Shown: positions 15,131 to 22,688 of the stretch, piece after piece
How positions within the stretch are numbered: position 1 is the stretch's first letter
Layout of the letters: the number at the start of each line of letters is the position of its first letter
From: CAYLSV01 sp964386435
GTDB taxonomy: Bacteria > Planctomycetota > Phycisphaerae > Tepidisphaerales > Tepidisphaeraceae
Assembly (NCBI GenBank): GCA_964386435.1
Contig: CAYLSV010000019.1
Coordinates: 1-50,912 of the forward strand
Reading direction: 5' to 3'
DNA: 50,912 nt
Program-made: the position numbers and the translations under genes
Notes under the pieces: model-generated
Told to the model about the DNA's origin: nothing
Seen by the model: only the letters and a program-made list of their open reading frames with translations
The model's database searches: none

Positions 15131-15168
15131 CCGCCGCCCCGCAGCCAAGGCCGCGCGGGCGGCGTTTT
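15131..15168 (+). terminator. Terminator after csrA
   Basis: CGCCGCCCCGC pairs with GCGGGCGGCG, with a one-base bulge, and is followed by TTTT at 15165-15168. It lies 20 bp beyond the csrA stop. Confidence 0.75.
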
Positions 15169-15286
15169 CGTGCGCGCCTGCGCGAGCCGGTCGTTTCCCG
15201 TGCGGACGCCGCTGAGACGGGACCACGTTCAGAACCTTGCCACGGCGACTCACGCCGTTGTCTCTGCTCATCCGATACGTCGGTGC

Positions 15287-15829
15287 ATGGTCCAACTCGC
15301 TGAAGCCGCCGGGCGGGTCGAGCCGCTCATGTCATGTCGACTGCCTGACCCGCAGCTGGCGAGCCTCATCGCCCGCTTCGTGCCCGGCGGCGGGGCGGCC
15401 GTCTGTATCGGCGACGGCACGCGGGGATTGCTCGCCGACCTGGGCTTCGACGCTGAGATGTTGGACCCGGCGGGGCGGGTGAGCGTGCCGACTGGGTTGA
15501 AGCTCGCCGTCGCGTGGGACTTGATGTGGCACGCCGATATCAGCGGCCCCGCGGCGAGCGTCGCCGGCCTCGCCGCCGACTTTGCCATCTGCCGGTGGCT
15601 GACCCCGTTCAACTCGTTCTGCCAGGCGATGCTCCGCCCCCGCCCCGAGCGGCCGGGCGTGATGAGCGTGGCCGTGGCCGAGGATGCCGAGGCCCCACGC
15701 CGCCGCGTCCATCACGCCGACGCGTGCGAATTGCCCGGCTACCAGCGGCTCGCCCTCCAGACGCTACGCCTCACCGCCGACGGCGAAGTGAGCGAGTGGC
15801 ACCTCACCGCCCACCGCCGGTTGTGGTGA
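15287..15829 (+). CDS. Hypothetical protein
   Basis: 180 residues from the ATG at 15287. The reading frame is open further upstream but overlaps csrA there. The segment AAVCIGDGTRGLLADLGFDA superficially resembles a glycine-rich SAM- or nucleotide-binding loop, but no other methyltransferase motif follows, so I do not assign one. The middle (AICRWLTPFNSFCQAMLRPR) and the C-terminus (GEVSEWHLTAHRRLW) are compact and look globular, without membrane segments. The protein has four cysteines. It stands alone between the csrA terminator and a large nested palindrome. Confidence 0.65.
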   Translation: MVQLAEAAGRVEPLMSCRLPDPQLASLIARFVPGGGAAVCIGDGTRGLLADLGFDAEMLDPAGRVSVPTGLKLAVAWDLMWHADISGPAASVAGLAADFAICRWLTPFNSFCQAMLRPRPERPGVMSVAVAEDAEAPRRRVHHADACELPGYQRLALQTLRLTADGEVSEWHLTAHRRLW

Positions 15830-15850
15830 GGCAACCCTGCTGAACTTCGA

Positions 15851-15960
15851 GCATCGCTGAAGCCCCCACCGCTGCGTAACAGCGGGGCTACGCGAGCTGT
15901 GCAAGCATTTGTCTAGCGCGTACCCCGCTGCTACGCAGCGGTGGGGCGCTTCAGCGATGC
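15851..15960. repeat. Large nested palindrome (44-bp arms)
   Basis: Left arm 15851-15894 and right arm 15917-15960 are reverse complements with about three differences, around a 22-base spacer. Each arm also folds on itself (CCACCGCTGCGTAACAGCGG in the left arm), so the element can form either one long hairpin or a two-headed cruciform. The arm sequence belongs to the same family as the copies at 2634, 17856, 38322 and 46742. Confidence 0.88.
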
Positions 15961-15999
15961 GGCCGCCCTAAGACGCCGCCGACGTCGTACTCTTTGTAC

Positions 16000-16788
16000 A
16001 TGACGTTGACGCTCCTTGCCGTACTGCTCGCCCTCATCGGCCCGGTGCGGCTGGTGACGATCGAGGATCACGAGCTGCGGGCGTGGGCGCTGCACGTGCC
16101 GTTGGCATCGGCCGAGGTGGGGGTGGTGCCGGGCGATCCGATTGACCCTGACGGCGACGGGCCGTTCCACACGCGGTTGGCAACGGTGCCGCAGATCGCG
16201 GTCGAGCACGAGGCGGTTTGGGCGGTAAACGGCGACTTCTTCGCCGCCGCGCCCGCAGAATTGTTCGGCCGGCCGGTGCCGTTCCCGCCCAACGCCCCGG
16301 CCCGGCTCATCGGTCATGGCCTGTCGGACGGCCGCCGGTTCGCCACGCCGTTTCACGACCGGCCCACCCTCTGGCTCGGCGACGGCCAGGCGACGATCGG
16401 CATGAAGCAGCCGCCGTGGGCGACCGACGCCGTAAGCGGCAGCGGCGTGATCCTGGCCCCGAACCAACCGCTGCCCGAGCCCGGCGGCGACCGCCATCCG
16501 CGGACCATCGCCGGCCTGACCGCCGACGGGCAAACGCTGGTCCTGCTCGTCGCCGACGGCCGCCGGCCGGGCTGGTCGATGGGCCTGACGCTCCGCGAGG
16601 CGGCGCTGATCATGAAGGCCCAGGCTTGTGCCGTCGCCCTCAACCTCGACGGCGGCGGCAGCACCACACTCGTCTTCCGCGACCAAGTCCTCAACCGCCC
16701 CAGCGACGGCATTCACCTTGGCCCGGACCTGAGCCTGCCCCGACCCGTTGCCAACGCGGTGGTCATCGAGTTTGATACCGCCGAGTAA
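16000..16788 (+). CDS. Secreted phosphodiester glycosidase-domain protein (NAGPA family)
   Basis: 262 residues. The N-terminal 14 residues are hydrophobic (LTLLAVLLALIGPVRL), a signal peptide or anchor. The domain pattern matches phosphodiester glycosidases: WAVNGDFFAA, SGSGVILAPNQPLPE, RTIAGLTADGQTLVLLVADG, LTLREAALIMKAQACAVALN and the hallmark LDGGGSTTL. Members cleave sugar phosphodiester linkages, and bacterial copies are often annotated as exopolysaccharide-related. The substrate here is unknown. The ATG at 16000 is preferred to a TTG six bases earlier. It lies 39 bp upstream of the molybdopterin gene. Confidence 0.88.
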   Translation: MTLTLLAVLLALIGPVRLVTIEDHELRAWALHVPLASAEVGVVPGDPIDPDGDGPFHTRLATVPQIAVEHEAVWAVNGDFFAAAPAELFGRPVPFPPNAPARLIGHGLSDGRRFATPFHDRPTLWLGDGQATIGMKQPPWATDAVSGSGVILAPNQPLPEPGGDRHPRTIAGLTADGQTLVLLVADGRRPGWSMGLTLREAALIMKAQACAVALNLDGGGSTTLVFRDQVLNRPSDGIHLGPDLSLPRPVANAVVIEFDTAE

Positions 16789-16827
16789 CTCGGCTTGTGC
16801 TACGTGCCCGCCGCCTACCTTGCGGGC

Positions 16828-17826
16828 ATGGGCGACAAGCGACTGACGCACCTCGACGCCGCCGGCCGGGCCCACATGGTCGGCGTCGGCGAGAAGCCGA
16901 TCACCAAGCGTTCAGCCACGGCCGAGGCGGTGGTGGCGGTCTCGCCGGAGCTGGCCGAAGCGATTCGACGGGATGGCGTGAAGAAGGGCGACGTGCTGGC
17001 CGTCGCCCGCCTTGCCGGTGTTGCCGCGGCCAAGCGGACGGGTGAGCTCATCCCGATGTGCCATCCGCTGCCGCTGGACAAGGTGGCGGTGCGGGCTGAC
17101 CTCGTCGCCGAGGGCGTGCGGATCGAGGCGATGGTCGAGGCGACTTGGCGGACGGGCGTGGAGATGGAGGCGCTGACGGCCGCGAGCGTCGCGGCGCTGA
17201 CCGTCATCGACATGGGCAAAAGCATCGACCGCGCCGCCACGATCCGGCACGTCCGCCTGCTCGAGAAAACCGGCGGACAGCGCGGCGACTACCGTGCCGA
17301 CGACGCTTCACCGCAGCGGCTGAGCGGGTTCACCGCCCGCGTCATCACCGTCAGCGACCGCAGTGCCGCCGGCACCCGCGCTGACGCCAGCGGCCCGGCG
17401 GTGGGCGAGCTGCTGGGTTCGGAAGCCGCCGACGTGGGCGATGCCGTGGTTGTGCCCGACGAACCGGACGAGGTCGAGTCTGCCCTGCGGCAGGCCGTGG
17501 CCGACGATGTCGCCCTGATCCTCACCACCGGCGGCACAGGCTTGGCCCCGCGTGACGTGACCCCCGAAGCGACCGCCCGCGTCCTCGACAAGCCGCACCC
17601 GCAACTCATCGACCTCGCCCAGCGCCGCCTGACGCCCGGCTTCCCCAAAGCCGCCCTCTCCCGCGGCCTCGCCGGCGTCGCCGGCCGCTCGCTGATCCTC
17701 AACCTCCCCGGCTCACCGAAGGGCGCCCGCGAAACGTTGGAAGCCTTGCTCGACGTGCTGCCCCACGCGCTGAAGGTGCTGCGCAACGAAGACGACCCGC
17801 ACACAACTCCCGCGGCAGAAGGTTGA
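16828..17826 (+). CDS. moaCB: Bifunctional molybdenum cofactor protein, MoaC-MoaB/Mog fusion
   Basis: 332 residues. Residues ~1-155 are MoaC (cyclic pyranopterin monophosphate synthase): THLDAAGRAHMVGVGEKPIT, GELIPMCHPLPLDKV, TGVEMEALTAASVAALTVID and DMGKSIDRAATIRHVRLLEK. Residues ~165-325 are a MoaB/MogA adenylyltransferase-type domain: RVITVSDRSAAGTRADASGP, ILTTGGTGLAPRDVTPEA and LILNLPGSPKGARETLEALL. It therefore carries an early and a late step of molybdopterin synthesis on one chain. The ATG at 16828 is chosen over an upstream TTG-type start. No other mo-genes are in the window. Confidence 0.95.
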   Translation: MGDKRLTHLDAAGRAHMVGVGEKPITKRSATAEAVVAVSPELAEAIRRDGVKKGDVLAVARLAGVAAAKRTGELIPMCHPLPLDKVAVRADLVAEGVRIEAMVEATWRTGVEMEALTAASVAALTVIDMGKSIDRAATIRHVRLLEKTGGQRGDYRADDASPQRLSGFTARVITVSDRSAAGTRADASGPAVGELLGSEAADVGDAVVVPDEPDEVESALRQAVADDVALILTTGGTGLAPRDVTPEATARVLDKPHPQLIDLAQRRLTPGFPKAALSRGLAGVAGRSLILNLPGSPKGARETLEALLDVLPHALKVLRNEDDPHTTPAAEG

Positions 17827-17855
17827 CTGCTTGAGCGGTTCATCAAGATTGGAGG

Positions 17856-17888
17856 TAGCCCCGCCGTTACCACGGCGGTGGGGGCCTC
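17856..17888. repeat. Single-unit palindromic repeat
   Basis: TAGCCCCGCCGTTACCACGG continuing CGGTGGGGGCCTC is a hairpin and is nearly the reverse complement of the unit at 2634-2673. It lies in the convergent gap between moaCB and rplT. Confidence 0.75.
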
Positions 17889-17918
17889 GGCCATGTCGGA
17901 ACGGTTGTGACAGCAATG

Positions 17919-17958
17919 CGAAGCGGGCCGCGGATCGGGTGATCCGTGGCCCGCTTCG
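17919..17958. terminator. Hairpin at the 3' side of rplT
   Basis: CGAAGCGGGCCGCGGATC pairs with GATCCGTGGCCCGCTTCG around a GGGT loop, with one mismatch, in the convergent region between moaCB and rplT. No strong T-tract follows on either strand, but the stem strength and position suggest a transcript 3' end. Confidence 0.65.
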
Positions 17959-17984
17959 GTTGACTCGTTCAACCTCTCGTCGGT

Positions 17985-18362
17985 TCAGGCGGCCTGCTTG
18001 GCGGTGTCGTGGATGTGCGGGCGGGCCAGCTCGACCACAGCGTCAAAGGCGGCCGGGTCGCTGATGGCCAGGTCGCTGAGCATTTTGCGGTTGAGCTCGA
18101 TGCCGGCCTTGGTCAGGGCGGGGATGAAAATGCTGTACCGGATGCCGCGCTGCCGCAGGGCGGCGTTGAGGCGGATGATCCAGAGCTGGCGGAAGTTGCG
18201 CTTCTTCTGCCGGCGGTGGATCCACGCGAACCGGTCGGCCCGGCGGGTGAACTCGCGGGCCAGGCGATAGGTGCGGCCGGGGGCGCCGACGAAACCGCGG
18301 GCGCGCTTGAGAATTTTCTTACGTTTGCGGGCCTGCTTCGGGCCGCCGGTCACGCGGGGCAT
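17985..18362 (-). CDS. rplT: Large ribosomal subunit protein bL20
   Basis: 125 residues, slightly longer than the usual ~118. Conserved blocks are MPRVTGGPKQARKRKKILKR, ARGFVGAPGRTYRLAREFTR, FAWIHRRQKKRNFRQLWIIR and IRLNAALRQRGIRYS...LNRKMLSDLAISDPAAF. It is required early in 50S assembly. A clear AGGAG lies just upstream of the ATG. It is downstream of rpmI with a 120-bp gap, where L20 autoregulatory RNA structures occur in other phyla; none is clear here. Confidence 0.98.
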   Translation of the reverse strand: MPRVTGGPKQARKRKKILKRARGFVGAPGRTYRLAREFTRRADRFAWIHRRQKKRNFRQLWIIRLNAALRQRGIRYSIFIPALTKAGIELNRKMLSDLAISDPAAFDAVVELARPHIHDTAKQAA

Positions 18363-18482
18363 GACGTCTCCTGGTCTCTAGTCGTGGGAAAAGCCCAAAG
18401 CCAGCGGCACGCTCGGGCAAGGTGAAACCTTCAGCCGGCGGCATAGCTGCGCCCGACGCGGGCGCTTCGAGGGACAACTTCG

Positions 18483-18761
18483 TTACTCGCTCTCGCCGGC
18501 CTCGGCGGCCTTTTTCTGCATAGCCAGCTTCTTGAGGTGGGCGATTTTCGCCGGGTTCTTGCCGGCATGGCCGATGTTGGCGCGGATGGGCTTGGCATGC
18601 GTCTCATCCAAGATGCCCGGCCGGGCCAGCCGGCGGAGCATGTCGCCGCTGCGGCCCGAGAGCAAGTGGCGCCGCTTGACCCGCTGCATCTTCAGCTTGC
18701 CGGTGCCGGTGACCTTGAACCGCTTGAGCGTGCTTTTGTTGGGCTTGTGCTTGGTGCGCAT
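18483..18761 (-). CDS. rpmI: Large ribosomal subunit protein bL35
   Basis: 92 residues; the typical length is ~65. The N-terminal two thirds match bL35 (RTKHKPNKSTLKRFKVTGTG then KLKMQRVKRRHLLSGRSG). The remaining ~30 residues are an extension ending in a lysine/alanine/glutamate-rich helix (AHLKKLAMQKKAAEAGESE). AAGGAT precedes the ATG. The usual upstream partner infC is not present; lipB lies 49 bp upstream instead. Confidence 0.96.
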   Translation of the reverse strand: MRTKHKPNKSTLKRFKVTGTGKLKMQRVKRRHLLSGRSGDMLRRLARPGILDETHAKPIRANIGHAGKNPAKIAHLKKLAMQKKAAEAGESE

Positions 18762-18810
18762 TGGGGATCCTTTCCGCCGGAGCGGACGGGCAGGTTAGGC
18801 GCGGCCCCGA

Positions 18811-19479
18811 CTACTTTTCCACCGGGGCCGCCAACGCCCGCACCAGGTGTCGCCGCAGGATCGCCTGCACCGCGACGAACGACGGCGATCCGCCTTGCCG
18901 ATGGGCCGTGAGCTTGGCCAGGCTCGTCACCGGCCGCTGCAACCCGCACGGCACGATCAACTCATAATCGCTCAGCCGCGGCTCAATGTTCAGGGCCAGC
19001 CCGTGCAGCGTCACGCCGCGTCGCACCCGCACGCCAAAGGCACAGATTTTCGCCGGCTCGGTGAAGTGCGGATCGTCCACCCACACGCCAACCGCCGTCG
19101 GGTCGAGCGTGCCCTCGACGTGCAGCTCCGCCAGCGTCGCAACGACGGCGTCCTGCAGCTGCCGCATGTACGCCCCAACGCTCCACCGCCGATCGGCCAG
19201 GCGGATGATCGGGTAGGCCACGAGCTGGCCGGGGCCGTGGTAGGTGACGTCGCCGCCGCGGTCGCTCTCGACGAGTTCGACGCCGCGGCGTTTGAGCGCC
19301 TCCTCGTCGCACGTCAAGTGGCTGCGGGAGTCGGCGGCCCGGCGGCCGAGGGTGACGGTGGGCGGATGCTCGACGAGAAAAATGGTCTCTTCGCCACCGC
19401 CGACGACCTGTTCATGGGCGACAAGCTGGGCGTTCCACGCCGCGCGGTAGCCCAGGGTGTCGAGGTCGACGACGCGCAT
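18811..19479 (-). CDS. lipB: Lipoyl(octanoyl) transferase
   Basis: 222 residues from the ATG at 19479 (MRVVDLDTLGYRAAW, the usual LipB start); a GTG at 19515 would add 12 residues and overlap the FHA gene. It transfers octanoate from acyl carrier protein to lipoyl domains. Motifs: LVEHPPTVTLGRRA, SDRGGDVTYHGPGQLVAYPI, the lysine in PAKICAFGVRVRRGVTLHG and the catalytic cysteine in IVPCGLQ. It lies between an FHA-domain gene and rpmI-rplT on the same strand. lipA is not in the window. Confidence 0.95.
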   Translation of the reverse strand: MRVVDLDTLGYRAAWNAQLVAHEQVVGGGEETIFLVEHPPTVTLGRRAADSRSHLTCDEEALKRRGVELVESDRGGDVTYHGPGQLVAYPIIRLADRRWSVGAYMRQLQDAVVATLAELHVEGTLDPTAVGVWVDDPHFTEPAKICAFGVRVRRGVTLHGLALNIEPRLSDYELIVPCGLQRPVTSLAKLTAHRQGGSPSFVAVQAILRRHLVRALAAPVEK

Positions 19480-19505
19480 CGGGACCAGTGTAACGTCGCC
19501 GCCGC

Positions 19506-20516
19506 TCACTGCCACGGCAGCAGGCCTTCGCGGGTGTGGGCCGACTCGAGCACGCGGCGGGCGAAGGCGCTGAACGCCGCCGTCTCCCGATTGTCGGCGA
19601 CAGCGCGGGGGTCGGCGAAGATCGACGTGTCGGTGCCGCCGGCGCCCACGCCGAGAAGGTCAAGGTCGGCCTGCGCCGTGGCCGCGTCGTCGGCCGCTTG
19701 ATCGGCACGCATCCGCGCCCGGTCGGCCGCCGCGTCGTCGCCGAGGGCGAGGGCGTCGAGTTCATCGGCCAGCGCCACCGTCTGCTCCGCCTCGGCGTCA
19801 CGCCGCGCCTGGGCGGCCGACCGCACACGTTGCAGCCACAAATCGTTCAGCCACGCCGTCCGCCGGGCGTAGACCTCGGTGGCCGTCGCGTTGTCATTCG
19901 CCGGCACGTGGTGGAGCAGGTACAACGCCCGGCCGAGGTCGTCGTTGCCCGCGGCGGCGTCGGCCTCCTCCAGCGTCGCGATGAACGCCGGCGTCTTCGG
20001 CGGTGGCACGACCAGCGGCGGGGCGGGCGGTTCGATCACATCGGCCGCGACTGGCTTGTCGTCGCCCACCACCACCGGCGGTCGGCGAGCCTCCTGCAAC
20101 CGCTCGACGATCAGCCAGCCCGCGTAACCCGCGCCAGTCAGCAGCGCCAGCGTGAGGACAACCTGCACGATTCGCCCGACGCAGCCGCCCTTGTTCTTCG
20201 CAGGCCGGTGGTGGCCGGCGCCGACCGTCAGCCGCACGCCCACGGCCGCGGGGCTGAACGTGATCGCGTCGCCGATCGACAGCGGCGTCGGCTTGGTGAT
20301 CGCCTGCCCGTTGACGAACGTGCCGGCCCGGCTACCCAGGTCGCGGACTTGCCAAATCTCGTGGTGGACCGGCTCAAGCGCGCAGTGTCGGCGGCTCATC
20401 GCCGGAACGTCAAAGGCGAGTGCGCACTCGGCGTCGCGGCCGACGGTGACGGCGGCGCGCAGGTTCCGTTCGCAGTGGCCGTCGGGCGTCTCGATGTGCA
20501 GGAGCAGGGGCGTCAT
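19506..20516 (-). CDS. FHA-domain membrane protein
   Basis: 336 residues. Residues ~20-95 are a forkhead-associated domain: VTVGRDAECALAF, then PAMSRRHCALEP and LGSRAGTFVNGQAI, carrying the GR, SxxH and NG signature residues that bind phosphothreonine. One membrane segment follows at ~114-136 (VQVVLTLALLTGAGYAGWLI). A proline/valine-rich linker comes next (APPLVVPPPKTPAF), then a helical, alanine/aspartate-rich periplasmic region to the end. The FHA domain is thus cytoplasmic, linking Ser/Thr kinase signalling to the envelope. No kinase is adjacent. It overlaps only an alternative lipB start. Confidence 0.9.
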   Translation of the reverse strand: MTPLLLHIETPDGHCERNLRAAVTVGRDAECALAFDVPAMSRRHCALEPVHHEIWQVRDLGSRAGTFVNGQAITKPTPLSIGDAITFSPAAVGVRLTVGAGHHRPAKNKGGCVGRIVQVVLTLALLTGAGYAGWLIVERLQEARRPPVVVGDDKPVAADVIEPPAPPLVVPPPKTPAFIATLEEADAAAGNDDLGRALYLLHHVPANDNATATEVYARRTAWLNDLWLQRVRSAAQARRDAEAEQTVALADELDALALGDDAAADRARMRADQAADDAATAQADLDLLGVGAGGTDTSIFADPRAVADNRETAAFSAFARRVLESAHTREGLLPWQ

Positions 20517-20716
20517 GTGGGCGGAGAAGTGACCGATTCGGCTTGTCGATAAGAAACGCCGGATTCGACGTCAAGTGGGCTTGAGGATAATCCGATTCGG
20601 TGGACGTGAGGGCGCACCTTGGCGCGGCCGGCTTTCGCCGGTCCGATTTGACGCCAGCGTCCCGTTCACGATGGGCCTGCCCGGCCCGACAGGCTCCAAC
20701 CCCAAGAGGTCCCCCC

Positions 20717-21079
20717 ATGGCGAAAGCCACCTCCAAGAAGTCGGCCAAGAAAGCCCCGGTCAAGAAGGCCGCCGCCAAGACGACCGTGAAGAAGGCCGCC
20801 CCGACGAAAGCCGCGCCGAAGAAGACGGCGAAGAAGGCCGCTCCCAAGAAGGCCGTGAAGAAGACTGCCTCGAAGACGGCTGCCCCAAAGAAGGCCGCCC
20901 CGAAGAAGGTTGCCAAGAAGGCCCCGGTCAAGAAGGCTGCCCCGAAGAAGACGGCCCCGAAGAAAGCCGCTCCCAAGAAGGTCGCGAAGAAGACGACGGC
21001 CAAGGAGGCCCCCGCCGCCAAGAAGGTCACGCCGAAGAAGACGGCAAAGAAGTCGGGCAAGAAGACCGCCCGCAAGTAG
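20717..21079 (+). CDS. Histone H1-like lysine/alanine-rich DNA-binding protein
   Basis: 120 residues composed almost entirely of lysine, alanine, proline, threonine and valine in repeats such as KKAAPKK, KKTAKKA and KKVAKKAPVKK. There is no globular domain. This is the composition of bacterial H1-like proteins (Chlamydia Hc1/Hc2-like) and of lysine-rich nucleoid tails, so nucleoid compaction is the expected role. AAGAGG precedes the ATG at 20717. Codon usage is dominated by AAG and GCC. It is monocistronic, between the divergent FHA gene and the glycosyltransferase. Confidence 0.88.
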   Translation: MAKATSKKSAKKAPVKKAAAKTTVKKAAPTKAAPKKTAKKAAPKKAVKKTASKTAAPKKAAPKKVAKKAPVKKAAPKKTAPKKAAPKKVAKKTTAKEAPAAKKVTPKKTAKKSGKKTARK

Positions 21080-21111
21080 TCTGCCGCGACGGGAAACCAG
21101 TTGCCGCTGGC

Positions 21112-21140
21112 CGCCACCGCCGCGACGAGGCGGTGGGGGC
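21112..21140. repeat. Single-unit palindromic repeat after the histone-like gene
   Basis: CGCCACCGCC and GAGGCGGTGG pair around a short loop. The sequence resembles one arm of the nested-palindrome family. It begins 32 bp beyond the stop of the histone-like gene. Confidence 0.6.
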
Positions 21141-21290
21141 GACCTGGACGACATCGAGGCGTGGCACGCGGAGCTGGCGGCGAAGAACCACCCGCTGGCT
21201 CGGCCACGGCTGGAGGCGGTGCCTTTGGGCGAGCGGCAGGTGCGGTTGAGCAATTCGTTCTGCAACCGGCTGACGTTCTTTGGCAAGTGA
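21141..21290 (+). pseudogene. Possible small coding remnant
   Basis: An open stretch of about 49 codons beginning LDDIEAWHAELAAKNHPLAR and ending VRLSNSFCNRLTFFGK reads like real protein in composition, but no good start codon precedes it; upstream the same frame enters the hairpin repeat and the antiparallel frame of the histone-like gene. It may be a 3' fragment of a lost gene or a small gene with a CTG start. I recognise no family. Confidence 0.3.
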
Positions 21291-21347
21291 GCATCGCGCC
21301 CGCCGCAGGTGCTGGAGCCGCGTCGGGGTGGGTAGAGTCGCCGCCCC

Positions 21348-22679
21348 ATGACCGACGTTCTCCTGATCACGTGGCACGGCATCCACGAGCTCGACATCTT
21401 CCCCGGCCTCCCCGACACGGGCGGACAGAACATCTACGTGCAGAACATGGCCGAGCAGCTGCACGACGGCCACGGCTGCCGGGTTGTCATCCTCAACCGC
21501 GGCGGGTTCGTCCACCCGTACACCAAGCGGCTGCGCGAGGGCATCTCAAAGGATCCCGAACGCGAGCTGTACGTGCTGCACGTGGCCGACGACGTGAAGG
21601 CGTTCGTCCGCAAGGAGTTCCTGACCGGCGCACTCATCGAGGACGCGGTGCCGGCGGCAATCGACCAGTTGCCACCGGGATTCGATCCGAAGCTGATCGT
21701 TTCGCACTTCTGGGACGGCGGGCTGATGGGCGACCACCTTTGTCGGCACTTCACGGAGGCGGTGCACGTGTGGGTGCCGCACGAGCCGGTGGGGATGAAG
21801 AAGGCGCCGCTGTCGAAGGCCGAGATGGAGCGGCACAGCATTTTCATCCGCGAGCGGTACGAACAGCGGGTGCTGGAGAACGCCCACCTCGTCGGATCGA
21901 CGTCGAAGCTGGTCGAGTCCGACTTGCACTCGGCCCACGGCCGGGACTGGGCGGCGAAGCTGATCGACGTCTACCCCGGCGTCGACGTCAACCGCTTCTC
22001 CCCGGCGGATGGCGAGGGGCTCACCGGGCAGCAGGCAAAGGCGCACGGCGAGTTCCTCGGGTTGCCGCCGGAGGTTTTTCAGCGGCCGCACATCTGCGAG
22101 TTTGGCCGCAGCGACAGCCTTAAGGACAAGGACAAGGCGGTCGAGGCGTTCGCGCTGGTGGCGAGGCAGGAGCCGGAGATCACCATGTTCCTGAACCTCG
22201 ACGAGGCGATGGAGCCGGAGGTGGCCCGGCGAATTCACGAGGTCGTCGCCCGTGAGCAGTTGCGGGACCGCGTGCACATTTTCAGCCCGCGGCAGTTGCC
22301 CCAGAGCGGGGCGGGGTCGCGGATCCTGCCGGACCTAATGCGGACGAGCAAATGCTTTTTGACCATGTCGGTGATGGAGGGCTTCGGCATGGCCGCGTGC
22401 GAGGCGGCGGCGTGCGGCATCCCGGTGGTGGGCACCGAGCACATCCCAGTTGTCACCGACATCATCGCCCCCGCCGGCGGCGGCACGGTGGTCGGCGGCA
22501 AGGACGTCGAGGCGGCGGCCGAGGCGGTGCTGAGCTACCTGCGCATGCCCGACGACGAGTGGGCGACCGCCGCGCGGGCTGCCCACGACTCGGTGATCCC
22601 GCGCTACACCTGGCAGCAGATCGTCGGCGACATGTTCGAGCAGATCCGCGGCAAAGGGCACGCGCTGTCGATCGGTTAG
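21348..22679 (+). CDS. GT4-family glycosyltransferase (sucrose-phosphate synthase-like)
   Basis: 443 residues with the GT-B two-domain fold. The N-terminal LDIFPGLPDTGGQNIYVQNM is the sucrose (phosphate) synthase-type nucleotide-sugar motif. VSHFWDGGLMGDHLC, VWVPHEPVGMKK and the YPGVDVNRFSP linker follow. The C-terminal donor-binding part has FGRSDSLKDKDKAVEAFALV and MSVMEGFGMAACEAAACGIP with the EX7E-type acidic residues. Likely products are sucrose phosphate, mannosylfructose phosphate or a similar disaccharide; the acceptor cannot be read from sequence. No phosphatase gene is adjacent. The stop is 9 bp before the LarA-like start, so co-transcription is likely. Confidence 0.88.
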   Translation: MTDVLLITWHGIHELDIFPGLPDTGGQNIYVQNMAEQLHDGHGCRVVILNRGGFVHPYTKRLREGISKDPERELYVLHVADDVKAFVRKEFLTGALIEDAVPAAIDQLPPGFDPKLIVSHFWDGGLMGDHLCRHFTEAVHVWVPHEPVGMKKAPLSKAEMERHSIFIRERYEQRVLENAHLVGSTSKLVESDLHSAHGRDWAAKLIDVYPGVDVNRFSPADGEGLTGQQAKAHGEFLGLPPEVFQRPHICEFGRSDSLKDKDKAVEAFALVARQEPEITMFLNLDEAMEPEVARRIHEVVAREQLRDRVHIFSPRQLPQSGAGSRILPDLMRTSKCFLTMSVMEGFGMAACEAAACGIPVVGTEHIPVVTDIIAPAGGGTVVGGKDVEAAAEAVLSYLRMPDDEWATAARAAHDSVIPRYTWQQIVGDMFEQIRGKGHALSIG

Positions 22680-22688
22680 ACTCGCCGC

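Noticed and set aside
15370..15480. SAM-binding methyltransferase motif in the hypothetical protein at 15287-15829
   Set aside because: Only one glycine-rich loop resembles the family; the remaining methyltransferase motifs and the expected spacing are absent.
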